DNA from: Rhynochetos jubatus | Taxonomy: Eukaryota; Chordata; Aves; Eurypygiformes; Rhynochetidae | Assembly: GCA_027574665.1 (NCBI GenBank) | Contig: CM050657.1 | Coordinates: 19,951,700-20,015,699, forward strand | Reading direction: 5' to 3' | DNA length: 64,000 nt | Shown: piece after piece, positions 24,189-37,005 of the stretch | Layout: each line of letters starts with the position of its first letter | Numbering within the stretch: position 1 is the first letter of the stretch | Program-made: the position numbers and the translations under genes | Notes under the pieces: generated by a model | What the model was told of the DNA's origin: nothing | What the model saw: the letters and a program-made list of their open reading frames with translations, nothing else | Databases searched by the model: none

Positions 24189-27100
24189 CTGGGGAGAGGC
24201 AGAAAGGAAAGAGAACTCCAGCATGTAACCCTACCATGGGGACAGAAGGCACGCCAAAGGGGAAAGACAGCTCTGCAGGACATGGGACAGAGAGAAAGCC
24301 CGTCCCTCCTCTCTTGTCATCCCACGGTGGGGCCCAGCATCAGGCCTTGGTCAAAGAGACCAGAGAATCATAGGATCATTGTGTCATTTAGGTTGGAAAA
24401 GACCTTTAAGATCATCAAGTCCAACTGTTAAGCCAGCACTGCCAAGCCCACCACTAAACCGTGTCCCTGTGTACCGCATCCACACATCTCTTAAATCCAT
24501 CCCGGGATGGTGACTCCACCACCTCCCTGGGCAGCCCGTTCCAATGCCTGACAGCCCTTTCCGGGAAGAAGTTTCTCCTAATATCCAAATCTAAACCTCC
24601 CCTGGCAAAACTGGAGGCCATTTCCTCTTGACCCATCACCTGTCACTTGGGAGAAGAGACCAACACCCCCTCTCTGCACCCTCCTTTCAGGGAGCTGTAG
24701 AGAGCGATCAGGTCTCCCCTGAGCCTCCTCCAGGCTGAACACACCCAGCTCCCTCAGCAGCTCCTCACAGGAATTGTGCTCCAGACCCTGCCCCAGCTCC
24801 GTCCCCTTCTCCAGGCATGCTCCAGCCCCTCAGTGTCTGTCTCGCATTGAGAGGCCCAAAACTGACCCCAGGATTTGAGGTGTGGCCTCACCAGGGCCCG
24901 GTACAGGGGGATGATCCCTGCCCTGGTCCTGCTGGCCACACTGTTCCTGATGCAGGCCAGGATGCCAGTGGCCTTCTTGGCCACCTGGGCACACACCGGC
25001 TCACATTCAGCCACTGTTGACCAACACCTCCACGTCCTTTTCCACCGGGCAGCTTTCCAGCCCCTCATCCTCAAGCCTGTAGCTTTGCAGGGGGTTGTTG
25101 TGACCAACCTCCAAGCAGGTAGCAGCGTGGGAGCCTCACAGGGAGAAAGATCAAGAGAGAACAGCCATCTCTCTCAGGCACCAACAAACAAAAAGAAAAA
25201 ACAACCGCTGATTGACACAATCTGATATATTTATTACAAGGGAAACAGATTTGTTCCCTAGAAATATCTTTAAGGGGGAAGAATGAAAGTCATCCCTGAA
25301 ACTGATGCTCTGGAGAGCTGCAGAATTAGAAATAGATTAGATATGAAGCAACATCATGAAAACCGTATGCGTTGGTGAGACAGTAAAATGAGTGGCCCAG
25401 AATCACTATTTCTTCATGAACTCACATGCTACGTCCTGAGCCCACGTCAATCAGCATCACTGCAGTTGCTCTACTGAATGGTGACATAAACTAAATACCC
25501 CAGCACTTAGCAAGACTGAGTAGGATTTATGAAATACAAGCAGAAAATGGGTTGGGACAAAATAAGCAGCAGTACAGCGTTGCTGGGGTGTTTTTATGAA
25601 GGAAATGTCTCACAACTCTGGAAAGGAGATTCCTCTTCCCTGTGGAAAATTTCCCTATATCAAGTGATGGGACAAACCCAGCAAGGCTCTCCAGAAACCT
25701 ATTGAACTGAAGAGAAATGGGGTCTCATCTGAAAAGTTATTTTACCTAGAGTCTACAGGAGGTCAAAGAATAACTGAGGGCTTCAAATTTTGCTTGAAAT
25801 TCCACATTTTTTTTCCCACAAAAAGCAAGCAGGCTGCCATGATGGTGCTGCGAGGACTGATGGGCACCTGGCACATGAAGTAGATACCCTCAGGAGAGTA
25901 AAGCGGGTTCAAATTCAGCACTTTGCAGGCAGCCAGGCTAGATATCACAATGTATTCAGCATGCAGCACACACGCGTGGCTTGCTCCGAGCAGGCAGACA
26001 ACCCGTGCCCTGCATTCTCCTGGTGCTACACAAGATCACACTCGCTACCCTCACTAATGGTCCTACCTCCACCCTGCAAAGTCCCCATATGCACCGAGGG
26101 CAACAGGAGTTGATGGTGTTAATCACCTCACAGGAACAGGTCCTAAAACAATACTCCTTTATGGCCTGTACATCTGAGAAGAATTAATCTGTCAATATTT
26201 ACTTGCCTCCGGGACAAGCTGTGCGGGACTCCATCCTTGTAGCTATCAGAGAATCAGAGCAAAACAATAACAGGACCATGGCAGCGTTACAGATTTCCAC
26301 CGACCGCGTTAAAAAGTATCTGGAGGCGGTGTCGAAAAGTTAAGGTTACAAGAGGAAAAAAAAAAAAAAAGGGGGTGAGATTAAAAATAAAATTGTTTAG
26401 TTAAAGTGGAGAACAAACCATAGCTCCTGGCTGGTACAGAAACCCCATCCCCAATAGCTGCAGTTACTGTGAGAGAAAATATTTTCATATGGAAAAGAGA
26501 AGAACATTTGAAGGATGCTAATAAAGCCAGTAATAATTTTGGGCCTCCTCAAAGCAAGGACCCTGCGGCTTTGGAAGGAATTTTTGGAGAAGGCAGGGAG
26601 GGGAGCACAGCATTTCTCCTGCGCGTGGATCAGTTCTGAAAACAGCTTGTGAGTCTCTAATGCTTTAAAACAAAAATGTATCAGTTGGGAATCCACAAAG
26701 CATTCTAATGGCTCCAGAAAAAAGGCTTCTTTGTTGTCCAGAAAAACACAATCATCTTTTCTTTTTCTGTCAGCAGTAAATATATATATATGTCCATAGA
26801 CTATAAGAGCCTTATGCATCCAGACCCTCCCCCACAACACAGGACTGAAGAAAACACTTGCACTGGGGTGAGAAGAGCTCTCAGGGATGCTAACACAATG
26901 GCAGCTCTTGTGCATGTGGCTCAACTCCATGTAAAACCACCTTATTTTAATGCTGACAATACTAGAAAGCTGTGAAACACAAGCCAAGGACTTTGCATGG
27001 GTTAGTTTGACCTCTCTGTCTTCGGAGGCTACCAGCTGCCGTCAGTCACCAGTGACCCCGTTGCTCAGCAAGAGGAACGCCCTGAAACAGAACGGGATTT

Positions 27101-30100
27101 CATCCCTCTGCATAGATTAGGCTGGGTTGTAAATCCTCCGAGAAGATGTGAAAAGAACGGTTTGCAATCGCACTGCTTCTTGGTGAACTCGAATTCTGGT
27201 CTAGCTGTATCGCAGAGAAAGGCTGAAAAAAAGCTGATTTGCCAAGAAACCCAGAGGGATTGGACAAGGCATTTGAGGGCAAGTTTCAAGTACTGAAATA
27301 GCTGCCTACAAGGCTGAACTCTCTGAAGAGAAATTATTGCCCCTTTTCTTTCATGCTGATGCTGAGAGACCCTTTGCCTCTCCCTAAATGTGAACGTCTT
27401 CAGGTAGTAGAGCTGCTGTAGTCAGTGTAGTCTAGCAGAAACGTGAAAGAAAGTCTGCAAACGGAAGGAATATTTTCTTCCAGACCCACTGTATTAGCTG
27501 GGAAAACAGACATGTTTCGGAGCACACACACACTGGAAAGCTTGCCTGCTTTTTGTGGCTAGAGAAGGCAGCTCTGTAAAAGCCGCTGCCTCCACGTACA
27601 AAAATCATCCCTGTAACAGATGGTATGGTTGTCCTTGCTGCATCAGCTCACTGTGAATCCACAGGGACACATCCCAGGCTCCCAGAATTTCTAAGTCTTT
27701 TTTCACTATGGACTTGCAGTGGCTCGATCTGTTGAGCTGAAGCTCTTTTAACAGTCCATATTTCAGGCCTATCTGAATCAAATGGAAGTACACATAGACA
27801 AGAAGCACAGAAGGTGCCTGGGGCGGTGGGGGAGATAGAGCAGGATTACTCTAACTCAAGGGACAATGAGTCCCTGCCAAATTCCTTAGCAGTAAGTTAA
27901 AGACTTTCTGCAGAAGAAAAAATACTTCTCTTTCACAGCTAAATTTAATCATTCTTTCTGAGTTGCTGACTCACAGTCACACCGATTTCTCTTTCAAAGC
28001 ATTGGTTGAAATACCAGATATCTATTATTTCTTTTTTTAATATGTTCAAGGCCATCTTTTTATCTTAATATCTATGGTTTTACAAGTAAATCTCATGTGG
28101 TGTGCAGAAAAACTTACTAGCATCCTTTATATATTACCCAATAGCATATTGTATATACAATATGGCCATTTTGCAACAGCAATTGCCAATAACTAGTGTA
28201 TTTTTAATCTGTGCTTTCCAGCGTCTCGAGTCCCTCACCTCCATTAGGAAAATGCCATCGGTTACCAGCACGGGGTCCCTCGAATTAGTATCAACAACAC
28301 AGGTTGGGCCAGGGTTTTTCCATCAACACTAGCGCATGCAATGTTTTCATACTGGCTCAGAGCAAACCTTTGCTGACGGTTGTTTTCGGCAATAAATCCA
28401 TCCTCTTGGACAGATAGGATCAAGCAAAGACATAAATACATCAGCAGGCAGGACAGGAGGGTGTGCACCATGCAGGTTGCGCTCCACAGCCTGCTATTAT
28501 CAGCGGACAGAAAAATCAATGGAATATCTGATCCCATGGTTTTCCTGGCAAAATTCCAACTTTTTTTGTTTGTACATTTTTTTTCCCCACACTGTTTCAA
28601 CCCCAGTTTTCCTTTTTAATAAATTTCAGTGACAAACTGCCACCCCTTCCCTGAGCAACTAGTGAAGCTTGCCATGGGGCCAGCTCCCCTGATCGCAATC
28701 CCACTCTCTACTGCTCTGTTAGTGAGAGTCTGGGGGTTTGTTTCCTTTTAACCAGAGCTCTGGGAGTTGGTCTCCGCTTGGAAGAAAAGGCTGGAGCCCA
28801 AGTGGTTGGGGAAAACCACAAATGAGGGTTAAGTGGCCAGAGGGTAAGTACGAGCAGCCCAGGGCATATTACTTCTAGAACATAACTATTTTTAAGTCAG
28901 TCAGTATTATGACTTTTGAGGCCTGATTCGTGCTTATTAAATGCTCTGGAGTTGTAACACCTCATTTTGCAAATAACAGATCATTAATCAGCTTAAATAA
29001 TGTCCAAGACCCAAGCTCTGTGCATTATTCTCCTTCCAAAGGGACTGACTTGCTGATCAGCCTGGAAAAATGTGGGGATTGTAAAAATAAATGTGGGTTG
29101 GTTTGTGGTTTTGGTGGGGTTTTTTTTAAGAGCAAAAGAAGCTTATTTATTCTTCATTTGTGATCTGACAAAAAGAGCATTACTGTAATTGCGACTAAAA
29201 CACTGCGACCAGGGTGCTGTTCCCAGCCCAGATCTTTCAGGACATCATCGACACGAACAAACCACGTCAACTGCAGATACTTCAAAACTCACAGAGGTAA
29301 AAATCAGTAAGTCCAAATCTGACCCAAAGAGCATTCGTCTGCCAATGTCTCTGTACACACACATTTCCTTTCCTCACAGCATCTACTTAGTGGGAAAACC
29401 ATGTTCTGAGGCAGAGAGGAGCCTGGCTTATGGAGCACCACAACCCCTCTTCTCCATCCTCGTCCATCTGTTCTCCTCCTTGGTGTTACACCACAGCCAG
29501 ACCAGGATGGCAGAGGGGCACACCAGACCCCAAACCCTGGTTCAACACTGGTTCAAGATATGGGATTTCACTTGTCCCAGTCCAGTGTCACCCAATACTA
29601 CCACTGCAATTTGTTTGCCGTGTGTGCTGGTCCTGTAATCCTGCTGCCCTTTGGCAAAGCAGATTGAAAAGCAGTACGCTTGCCTCCACGTCCGCAGCCA
29701 TGCAAACGGGGCTGATCCACAGCACGGTTCTCCTTCACTGGAACTAAAAGCCCGCATTATTTTGTGACAAAGTGCAGGTCTGCTGGCCCTCCCCCATCCC
29801 GGGCAGGGGAAGTCCGACAGAGCAGCCTCCTCTGGCGCTAAAATTTCATTCATGGGCAGGAAAAACCACTTTCTTTCACTCTGCCAAGCCCAAACACGTG
29901 ACTCAAAGTGTCAGGACAGGGATGGAAGTCACATTCCAACAGCTCTCTAACAGGGCTGCTCATGATCCAGATGTCCTAAACAGGCCCTATACAGCTGATT
30001 TTAGGATTTCCAGCTGTGGCAACCTACCCTTAAATGCCACAGATGTTGAAAAGCCCCCTTGGTCTCAGTTCCTTGGATTTCGGATATACTGACTCATACT

Positions 30101-33100
30101 AACTGCTTCCCACCAAAGCACCAGAGGAGGGAACACTCTTAAGGAAGGAGCGTCCAGAGGACAGCCCCTCCGAGCGTGCAGCTATATCCAGTGCCCACTT
30201 GAAAAAAAAAAAAAAAAAACCCAGGGAGAAGAAGAAGAAAGAAGACGGGCATGATGTCAGCGCTGGCTGCCGGGGCCAGCAGAGGCACACAAAGAGGCCA
30301 CTTTCCCTCACCCCTCCTCCTCTGCCACACAGACGGGTAAAAACAAGGCACCGCAGCCTGTTGCTGAGATGACGAGGCTTCAAGAACATGCAGGTGTTGC
30401 GTTGGGGACAATGAGCTCCACAGTCTGTGCTGCTCAAAACAATCTCCTCTGCAGACACTGAGTACGGGAAGAAATTCCCAGGGGAACTTGGAGGGACAAG
30501 GCTGCTCAGAAGGGGTTGGGAGGCACATGGGACACACCACCCCTCTTCCCAGGTCCATGCCACCTCCTTGCTCCCTCTGCTTTTGTCCCTGTAGCACCAG
30601 CACCCACTCAGCCACGGGCTTCACCTCTTCCACACCTCAGCTTGCTTTGACCTTGCTTCATCTGCAATGAAATTTGGAGGCTATTCTTTCCCTGTAAGCA
30701 GCCTTTCCAAAAATAGTATCGCTTCCATAGCCAACCAGCCAACCCAGCTGCCTGTGCACGACCGCCGTCACCCTCCCGCAGACACAGGCGGTGGCTGTGC
30801 CCAAAGGACTCCTCAGGACAATGCAGAGCATTGTCACATCCCTCCTCTCTTCACCCTGCCTCCTGTCTTTGCCCTCCCAGTCCTGTTCATGCCTTGTGTT
30901 CCCCCAAGCCATGCTGGAGAGCTTCGGGATCAGCCCAGCCTGGACAACAGTGTTTTCAGGTGAACATGCTCAACCAGCTTGCACCGCACTGTCCTGGAGC
31001 AGACGACCTCCAGCTCCACACACAGTGGGGCCGGCGGGAGCCTTACCCAGAAGGATGATGAGGATCCCTCCCAGCTGGGATCGCCGGTACTTGGCAGCTC
31101 CAGGCTCGTGGCCCATCCGGATGCAGGGCAAGACTGTTATCAGTAAGAAGATAGCAGGAAGACCCAGGACAGAGGCGGCAATCATCAGTGCTCGACACGC
31201 TTGGACATACCCTGTGGGCAAGGCAAGGGAAGAGTATTTTAATTATTTGGCACAGGAGAAGATGATCGATGGACAAAGACTCCCGTTTGATTAGCTCCCA
31301 ACGCTTGCCCGGAGTACAGGAGACAGGTTCAATCCTTTGTGCAAACAATTAAGGCAGTGAGACTGCAGTACAGCGGGTTGTGCATGAACACGGGACGTGC
31401 AAGCCCAAGATTTTCCAATGAACAAGTAGAACTGTCTGGAAAACTTGAGCTCTTCCCAGCAAGACACTGAGAAATCATGGAGCTGGGAAATACGGGCTGG
31501 GAAAGTAGAAGAAACAGCTAGGAAGGAGTTTTCCTATACCTTTTCACAGAGAGCATCTTGATTAAATAATGAGAATCTGAAGTCTGAAAAAGCAGCCTGC
31601 TGTGAGCAGAGGAGGTCGCAGTTGTCTACAGGAGGGGTGACCAGTTGAAGGCTACTGAAATAGGCAGGTCCCTGAGATACGACCACCAGCTGCCCGGAGG
31701 AGCTGGGGGCTGTTGACCTGGCAGGAGGAGGGACATTCACCAACCACAGCCATGTCCCAGTTCTGTGCCTCAGGAGTCCAGCCTGACACTGCGGGTTTCA
31801 GAGGAGAATAGTAGCTGCCCCTGTGCAGCACCAGCAGCCCAACACAAGGCAGCGAGGAGCAACAAGGGACAGGGACTGTGGGTGTGCTGGGCGGGGACAT
31901 ACTATTTCTACCACTCTGTGAGGGTCCATGTATAATAATGTAGCAAATTATTTTATCTTTTTATATATTTATATACATTTTTAAAATATAAAATGTATAT
32001 ATAAATCAATAAATCCAGGTCATTATTTGCATGCAAAAGAAAAAAAACAGTGTAAGATTTGCTCCAGTGCCTGGTGAGTCTCCACCAGCTCTCAGGACAG
32101 CCTCAGCAGAGCAAACGTGCTGACTCTCCTTCCCCTCTTATTAACACAAGGAAGCTGCCTCATGCAGACGTGGGGTTTTGTGATCTCTTAAACAGTATCA
32201 GCAAAAAGGGGCCTCAAGCAAATCTGCTGACGTACAGGCGAGACACCAGGAATAGGATTTTACTGTTCCTAGAAATGCAGACTCTGTATATTCAATATTT
32301 GCTTGATTTTTTCACAAGGAAACTTAACAAAAAAAGTTACCTGAGCAGCTCAGGGCAAAAAATGAGACCCTGAACAAAGCTGATGGCAGTGCCCAGTGGG
32401 GTTTCTGTGCAATCAATCCCAATTAAACAAGAATACAAACACATTCATTTTAAAGACTTGACTCAGGCAATGAAAGACTCTAAATACATTTCAGCTATCA
32501 CGTACACCAGGATAAACTTCCCTTTCATGGAAAGCTGTGGGTATCAAATAGGTTACAAGCAGAAGCATCCTGTTTAGTGATTTGTTTCTGCTGGAGAGAA
32601 GCATTGCTTTCTGCTGCTGAAAGATCTATTTACCTATTTATTAAATTTCACCAGTAATGTTCCTTTGGGGCAAGCCTTTTCTCCATCTGCTGTGCCAGAT
32701 CATATTCAACAAGCAAGAAGGAAGGTAAACTTACTACAGTGAAAGTATACATCCACAGAGAAAGGGAAAATAGGAGCTACTCTGAGAGACTGGATATTTC
32801 TAAGCACTATGTGACACAGACTAGGCGCTGCAACAGAGAGAAATTTGGGAACAATCTTTGTAACCTCTCGTGAAATAATTTTCACAACGGTTTAAACAAA
32901 TAAATAAAATAATAAGAAAGAAAACTACAAGGAGAGGTTATTTCTACCCTGTCAGCTTTGGAAGAGGCATCGCTGACACGCTAGAGGAGGTGTAATGCAA
33001 AACATAGTGGAATGAAGAAGTGCTACAGAGTTAGTGATTGAAACAGGTAAGATCATTAACTAAACTTACAGGGACCACACAAGACTTTGGCAGGCTTAAT

Positions 33101-34013
33101 TAGCTCTAAAGATGCATTAATACTGGTGAAACACCCTGCCTAATTTTTGCTTTGCAGTAAACTAGATGAAAATTGCTATATAATTAGAAAAGAGCAAGAC
33201 AAGTCAAATGTAGCTACATCTGTTTGCTGTGTAGGAGTTCTGTCTTGCCTTAGAACATGTGGGAAGCACAAGACCATCAAGACTAATGACAATCTTCCAA
33301 AAGATTAAAAGCCATAGCAGCATAAATAATAGATGCTGAAGGATTCATTATACTCAAAATCATTTTAAGGAACTGGACCTTAACATTTGTAACAGTTCAT
33401 CATCATCTCAAAGCAAAACTCAAAATACTCTATTATAACCCAAAGTACCCTTATACCTCCTCATACTATGTATGTTTTGCAATGCAGTCTAGATATGAGA
33501 CGGGGAAGGAACAGTGAGCGTTTACCATGAGCAATGATTAAACTGGACTTTAATACACCCCGATGACACATGATACCTGGGTACAACTAAAGCCAGGTAC
33601 AAATTAATGAGAATGATAGTTAGAGCTATCATTCACATTCTTTAGCGTATTTAACGGACCATCCCCTGCGCTGATGAAGTTGAAGGAGCTTTGTCACTGA
33701 TTCATCCTGCAGCAGGACCTGACCCGCTCAGAGCCCAGCTTCGCCGCTCACCTCCGGGTGGGAAGGGGGAGGACGGGGCACACGTACCTGGCAGTATGAT
33801 GATGTCCACGAGGGGCTTGCAGTGATAGAGACCTGTCGCCATGACACAGTCTGCCCACAGCCCCTTGGATCCCAGCTCATCCATCTTCCTGCAGGTGGTA
33901 ATGGTGTAGCCGCAAGTCACCACCCAGTCGTTGGTGGACGTTGCCACAATCACCCCGATCCAGCCGATAAAGCTGCAGACAAATCCGGCCAGGTGCAGGC
34001 AGGTGGCCACCAT
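23956..34013 (-). CDS. CLDN11: CLDN11, claudin-11 (oligodendrocyte-specific protein), complete
   Basis: Spliced CDS complement(join(23956..24188, 31047..31211, 33788..34013)), 624 nt, 207 aa plus stop, the same length as human. A four-pass tight-junction protein. The N-terminus [11 protein letters not shown] leads into span 1. The first extracellular loop carries the claudin signature W30...G51-L52-W53, C56, C65. Spans 2, 3 and 4 lie at about 82-104, 122-144 and 158-178. The C-terminus THAKSAHV ends in a PDZ-binding motif. Known role: sealing strands between myelin lamellae, Sertoli cells and stria vascularis basal cells. The exon 2 length of 165 nt equals the human exon. The start codon has G at -3 and G at +4. 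All splice sites are canonical and no disruption is seen. Confidence 0.98.
24362..25120 (-). repeat. CR1 LINE, longest copy in the window (about 750 nt)
   Basis: Read on the - strand it begins in the C-terminal reverse-transcriptase region and runs to the 3' UTR and tail (ggtcttttccaacctaaatg, gatcctatgattctctgg). Broken frames of that region are visible: [14 protein letters not shown] and YRALVRPHL near 24,900-25,050, then [11 protein letters not shown] near 24,530. Stop codons and frame shifts make it inactive. It belongs to a different CR1 subfamily from the shorter copies. It lies sense-oriented in CLDN11 intron 2. Confidence 0.9.
25121..31046. other. CLDN11 intron 2, main part (5.9 kb)
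   Basis: No gene or RNA was recognised. It holds a poly(A) tract at 30202-30219 and AT-rich stretches. A 196-codon antisense-independent frame at 26397-26987 (- strand) lacks a recognisable domain. Confidence 0.6.
31047..31211 (-). CDS. CLDN11: CLDN11 coding exon 2 (residues 76-131)
   Basis: A 165-nt phase 1 exon. The acceptor reads ttgcccacag and the donor GTAAGGC. Encodes [20 protein letters not shown] (span 2), the short cytoplasmic loop [13 protein letters not shown] and the start of span 3 (GGILIILL). Confidence 0.98.
31212..33787. other. CLDN11 intron 1 (2.6 kb)
   Basis: Non-coding. It includes a strongly AT-rich low-complexity stretch at about 31,935-32,020 (tatatatttatatac type). 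No CR1 copy was seen. Confidence 0.65.
33788..34013 (-). CDS. CLDN11: CLDN11 coding exon 1 (residues 1-76)
   Basis: Encodes span 1 ([15 protein letters not shown]) and the first extracellular loop, with the W-GLW-C-C claudin motif and the [11 protein letters not shown] segment specific to claudin-11. It ends LPG with donor GTACGTG on the - strand. Confidence 0.98.
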
Positions 34014-34390
34014 GGCGATCCCTCAGGGGGGCAAGCTGGACAGGAGAGTGTCCGCAGGGCTTCAGCAAAGCCAGCTGCCCAGCTCCCTGCTGCCGGGACC
34101 TACTGGGAGCAGGATGGACGGGAGTTTGGTGGGAAGAGGTCCCTGAGTGCTGCTGCAGGCACTCGGCTGCCTCTGCCCAGCTCCCTCCCTGGGAGGGGTT
34201 TAGAGCTGCCTCCAGCCCCATAACGTATGGGAGGAGCGAGCGGGGAGCCCCAACTTCTGCCAGTTCATCAAGGGAGTCGGAGGGGAAGGAGGGGGTGGAG
34301 GGGAGGAGACACAGAATTACACCCACCCGTGCGTGTCTGAAAAACAAACTGGACTGCTTTATTCGAATGCAAACAGCCTGACTGTTCAAA
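34014..34390 (-). promoter_or_regulatory. CLDN11: CLDN11 5' UTR and proximal promoter region
   Basis: Immediately upstream of the ATG on the - strand. Positions 34270-34308 form an almost pure purine tract on the + strand (C/T-rich on the sense strand, with ccaccccc boxes that could bind SP/KLF-type factors). No convincing TATA box was found: the A/T-rich element gaataaag near 34,358 is only a weak candidate. The TSS is not defined by sequence. Confidence 0.4.
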
Positions 34391-36185
34391 ATTTAGCAAC
34401 AAGGGAGAAAAACTAAGGCAGTGTTTTTGAGCTGAAGACAATCGACCACACTGGTACCTCTTCATGGAAAGACAGGGCAAGAAATGTGGTGGACAGAGTC
34501 ACTCAAGAGCTGGAATTGCTCATCTCATCAAAGCCATCAGCACGGCTGCAGTAAAAGGACAAAACCAGTCTGGGGTCTTTCCTGATGTTTACAGTAACTG
34601 CAAAAACGTGAGACCCGTCGCCGCATTCTCTGCTTGTGCCTGGGTTTTCAGAAGCATTCACTAACACGGCGTCTTAAATATGTGTTTAACAGCACCTTAT
34701 TTCTACTTTTGAACGCTAAAATTAAATGACCAGTTTTTTTACTCAAGACTCGTTACAAGCGTGACTTTTACTCTACCCGATAAAAGGAGCAGCCCACTTC
34801 AAAACGTCTAAAGAAGAGAAACCTCACCGCCCGTCCCGCATCAGGAGAAACAGGCGAGCAGGGGATTCTCCTAACTTTACTTTGTGTTTTCATAAGCACA
34901 GATGTACGTTACTGGGTGCCAACACATCCCTCATGAGATTTCATCATCGTGCGTCCCCCAGTGCTTCTGATTATGCAAAGGGAAGGTTTGGATCTAGGCA
35001 AATAGGACATGCCTGGAGGGACCACTAGTGGAGAGATGTCCCCATTGCACAGGGAAAATGAGCAGCCAAGGGATTTTATTCATTCCTAGAGCTGGTACTG
35101 AACAAGAAATTACAAAAGCTACACTCCAAGACTGAGGTGCTGGGAGTGAAATATATCCTGATCTTCATCCAACATTATTTTTTCCCATTCTTTAGCAAAT
35201 AAAGTGAAAAATGGGAACAAGACCATCCTAAGCTTTGTTTGCCACATGTTCCTTAGTTTCAAAATTCAAGGGTACAGGGCCACAGCTTTGTTTTGTCAAA
35301 GCTTTGTCTGAATACTGGAATTACTACATATAAGAGTTGAAAACTACCTCTGAAGAGGAGCTTTTATAACAAATAGAAATGTTTTCACAATTGTTTTATA
35401 TTGTTGGTTACTCCTTGGCTTATTTCTATAGCTGGTTCCCAGTATTTTTGTGAAACCATGCTGCCAGCTGGTTGGCTTTCCAGAGGGGATTTCACCTTTC
35501 TATGTAGCTTATTCTTCTATTGCACCAACTTCAGGTGGAGCATGCTGTTACTTACATCCAACCACTGTTCTCATGCTTTCTAGAAATCAATTCTAGATGG
35601 ATTTCATCTTTCCCCAAACAATATTCCTGCTTATTTATTACTCAGAAACTAAACTTGTCATCTCTCAAGTGAAACTAGTGTTGTTCCACTTCGTGGACCA
35701 CGCAACTGCGTTGGACAGACCACGCGTCACCTCCTGCATTTGGAAGGTGAGCTGACAAATGAACACATCCCTGCCTCTCCCCTTCACTGACTCAGTTTGC
35801 AGACTCAGTTTGCATTTCTTCAGTCTGGTATTTCATCCATCATTCTGTAAATTAAATGTCTGACCTGTTTGTATCAAGTGCAGATGCACACAACTTACTA
35901 CTGCTTTTTGATTAATACCAGGCATAAGGATACTAAACCACTTCGGGATGACTGGCCCCAGCCTAATGGTACTGTCACCACACAGTCTTCTGCAGTTTAA
36001 AAACTATGCATATTCTCTAAATCGCACTAGTACTTAGATATTTAACACACTTCGAAGTATTTCGTTTTTCTTTCAAAATACAATAAAATTTTGCAACATC
36101 TTGATATCCCATTTCATCCCAAAGCTGAGATTAGAAGCATTTCTCCTGGTGATAGTGCAGGCACATCCTAGTGCACAAAAAAAAT

Positions 36186-36395
36186 CACAGAATCATAGAG
36201 TGGTTTGGGTTGAAAGGGACCTTAAAGCCCATCCAGTTCCAACCCCCCTGCCATGGGCAGGGACACCCTCCACTAGACCAGGTTGCTCCAAGCCTCATCC
36301 AGCCTGGCCTTGGACACTTCCAGGGATGGGGCATCCACAACATCTCTGGGCAACCTGTCCCAGTGTCTCCCCCATCCTCACCACAAAGAAAAGAC
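36186..36395 (-). repeat. CR1 LINE 3' end (about 210 nt)
   Basis: Reverse-oriented copy of the subfamily seen at 22.1 kb: agaatcatagagtggtttgg, then ttccaacccccctgccatgg and aggttgctccaagcctcatc. Truncated within the cccagtgtctcccccatcct part. Divergence from its sister copies is low. Confidence 0.93.
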
Positions 36396-37005
36396 TTTTC
36401 AAATGCTGTGAGATATGAATTCCCGGGCTGTGGACGCATCCCACTGTAATTCAGCCTATGGTTTCCTGAACCACAAAAGCTTCTTACGCTGCCACATCTT
36501 ACTTCACAACCGCGTGTGTCAGAGCGTCCAGCAGCTCAACAGGGAAGAAGGAAATGTTGCGCTTCAGTAACTGGCCCTATTCAACAGCACTCAACGCAGT
36601 GGCCACAGGGCACAGTTTGCATTATTTCATTAGTGTCGACAGAGACAGGAAAGATTTACTGATAAGTAACACCACCACTATTGAACAGAATCTGTTAGCA
36701 TGCTACAAGCGAATGATTCACAAGATCAATAAAAATAAGAAAGGAAGACTGACTTCCCAGCTACATGCTAAATAAACTGATACGCTTAGGGTAATATTCT
36801 TAATATTTGCCATTTTTAAAGCAAGCGCTACACACGCATTTATTTCAGTGACAGGGCGAACACCTTAAAAATCAATCTTTTTATCCTGTCACTCAAGCAG
36901 TTTCTCCTTGATCAGCATGGTTTGACAAAAGCCGTGCAGGGCAGTTAGTCATACTTACACCAGCTATCAACACCCTATGACTTTTTCCTCATAAAAATGA
37001 CTCAC

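Noticed and set aside
24454..25107. Frames with reverse-transcriptase-like peptides on the - strand
   Set aside because: They are fragments of the inactive CR1 LINE copy, not a host gene.
26397..26987. 196-codon - strand frame in CLDN11 intron 2
   Set aside because: No similarity I can recognise, no conserved motif, and mixed residue use typical of translated non-coding sequence.
33877..34389. 170-codon frame overlapping CLDN11 exon 1
   Set aside because: It is a shifted frame over the 5' UTR and exon 1. The real claudin frame is the one starting at 34013.
36101..36449. Similar 60-105-codon frames recurring near 22.1, 36.2, 43.9 and 58.8 kb
   Set aside because: The same peptides recur because they are translations of one CR1 tail sequence. 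They are not a gene family.
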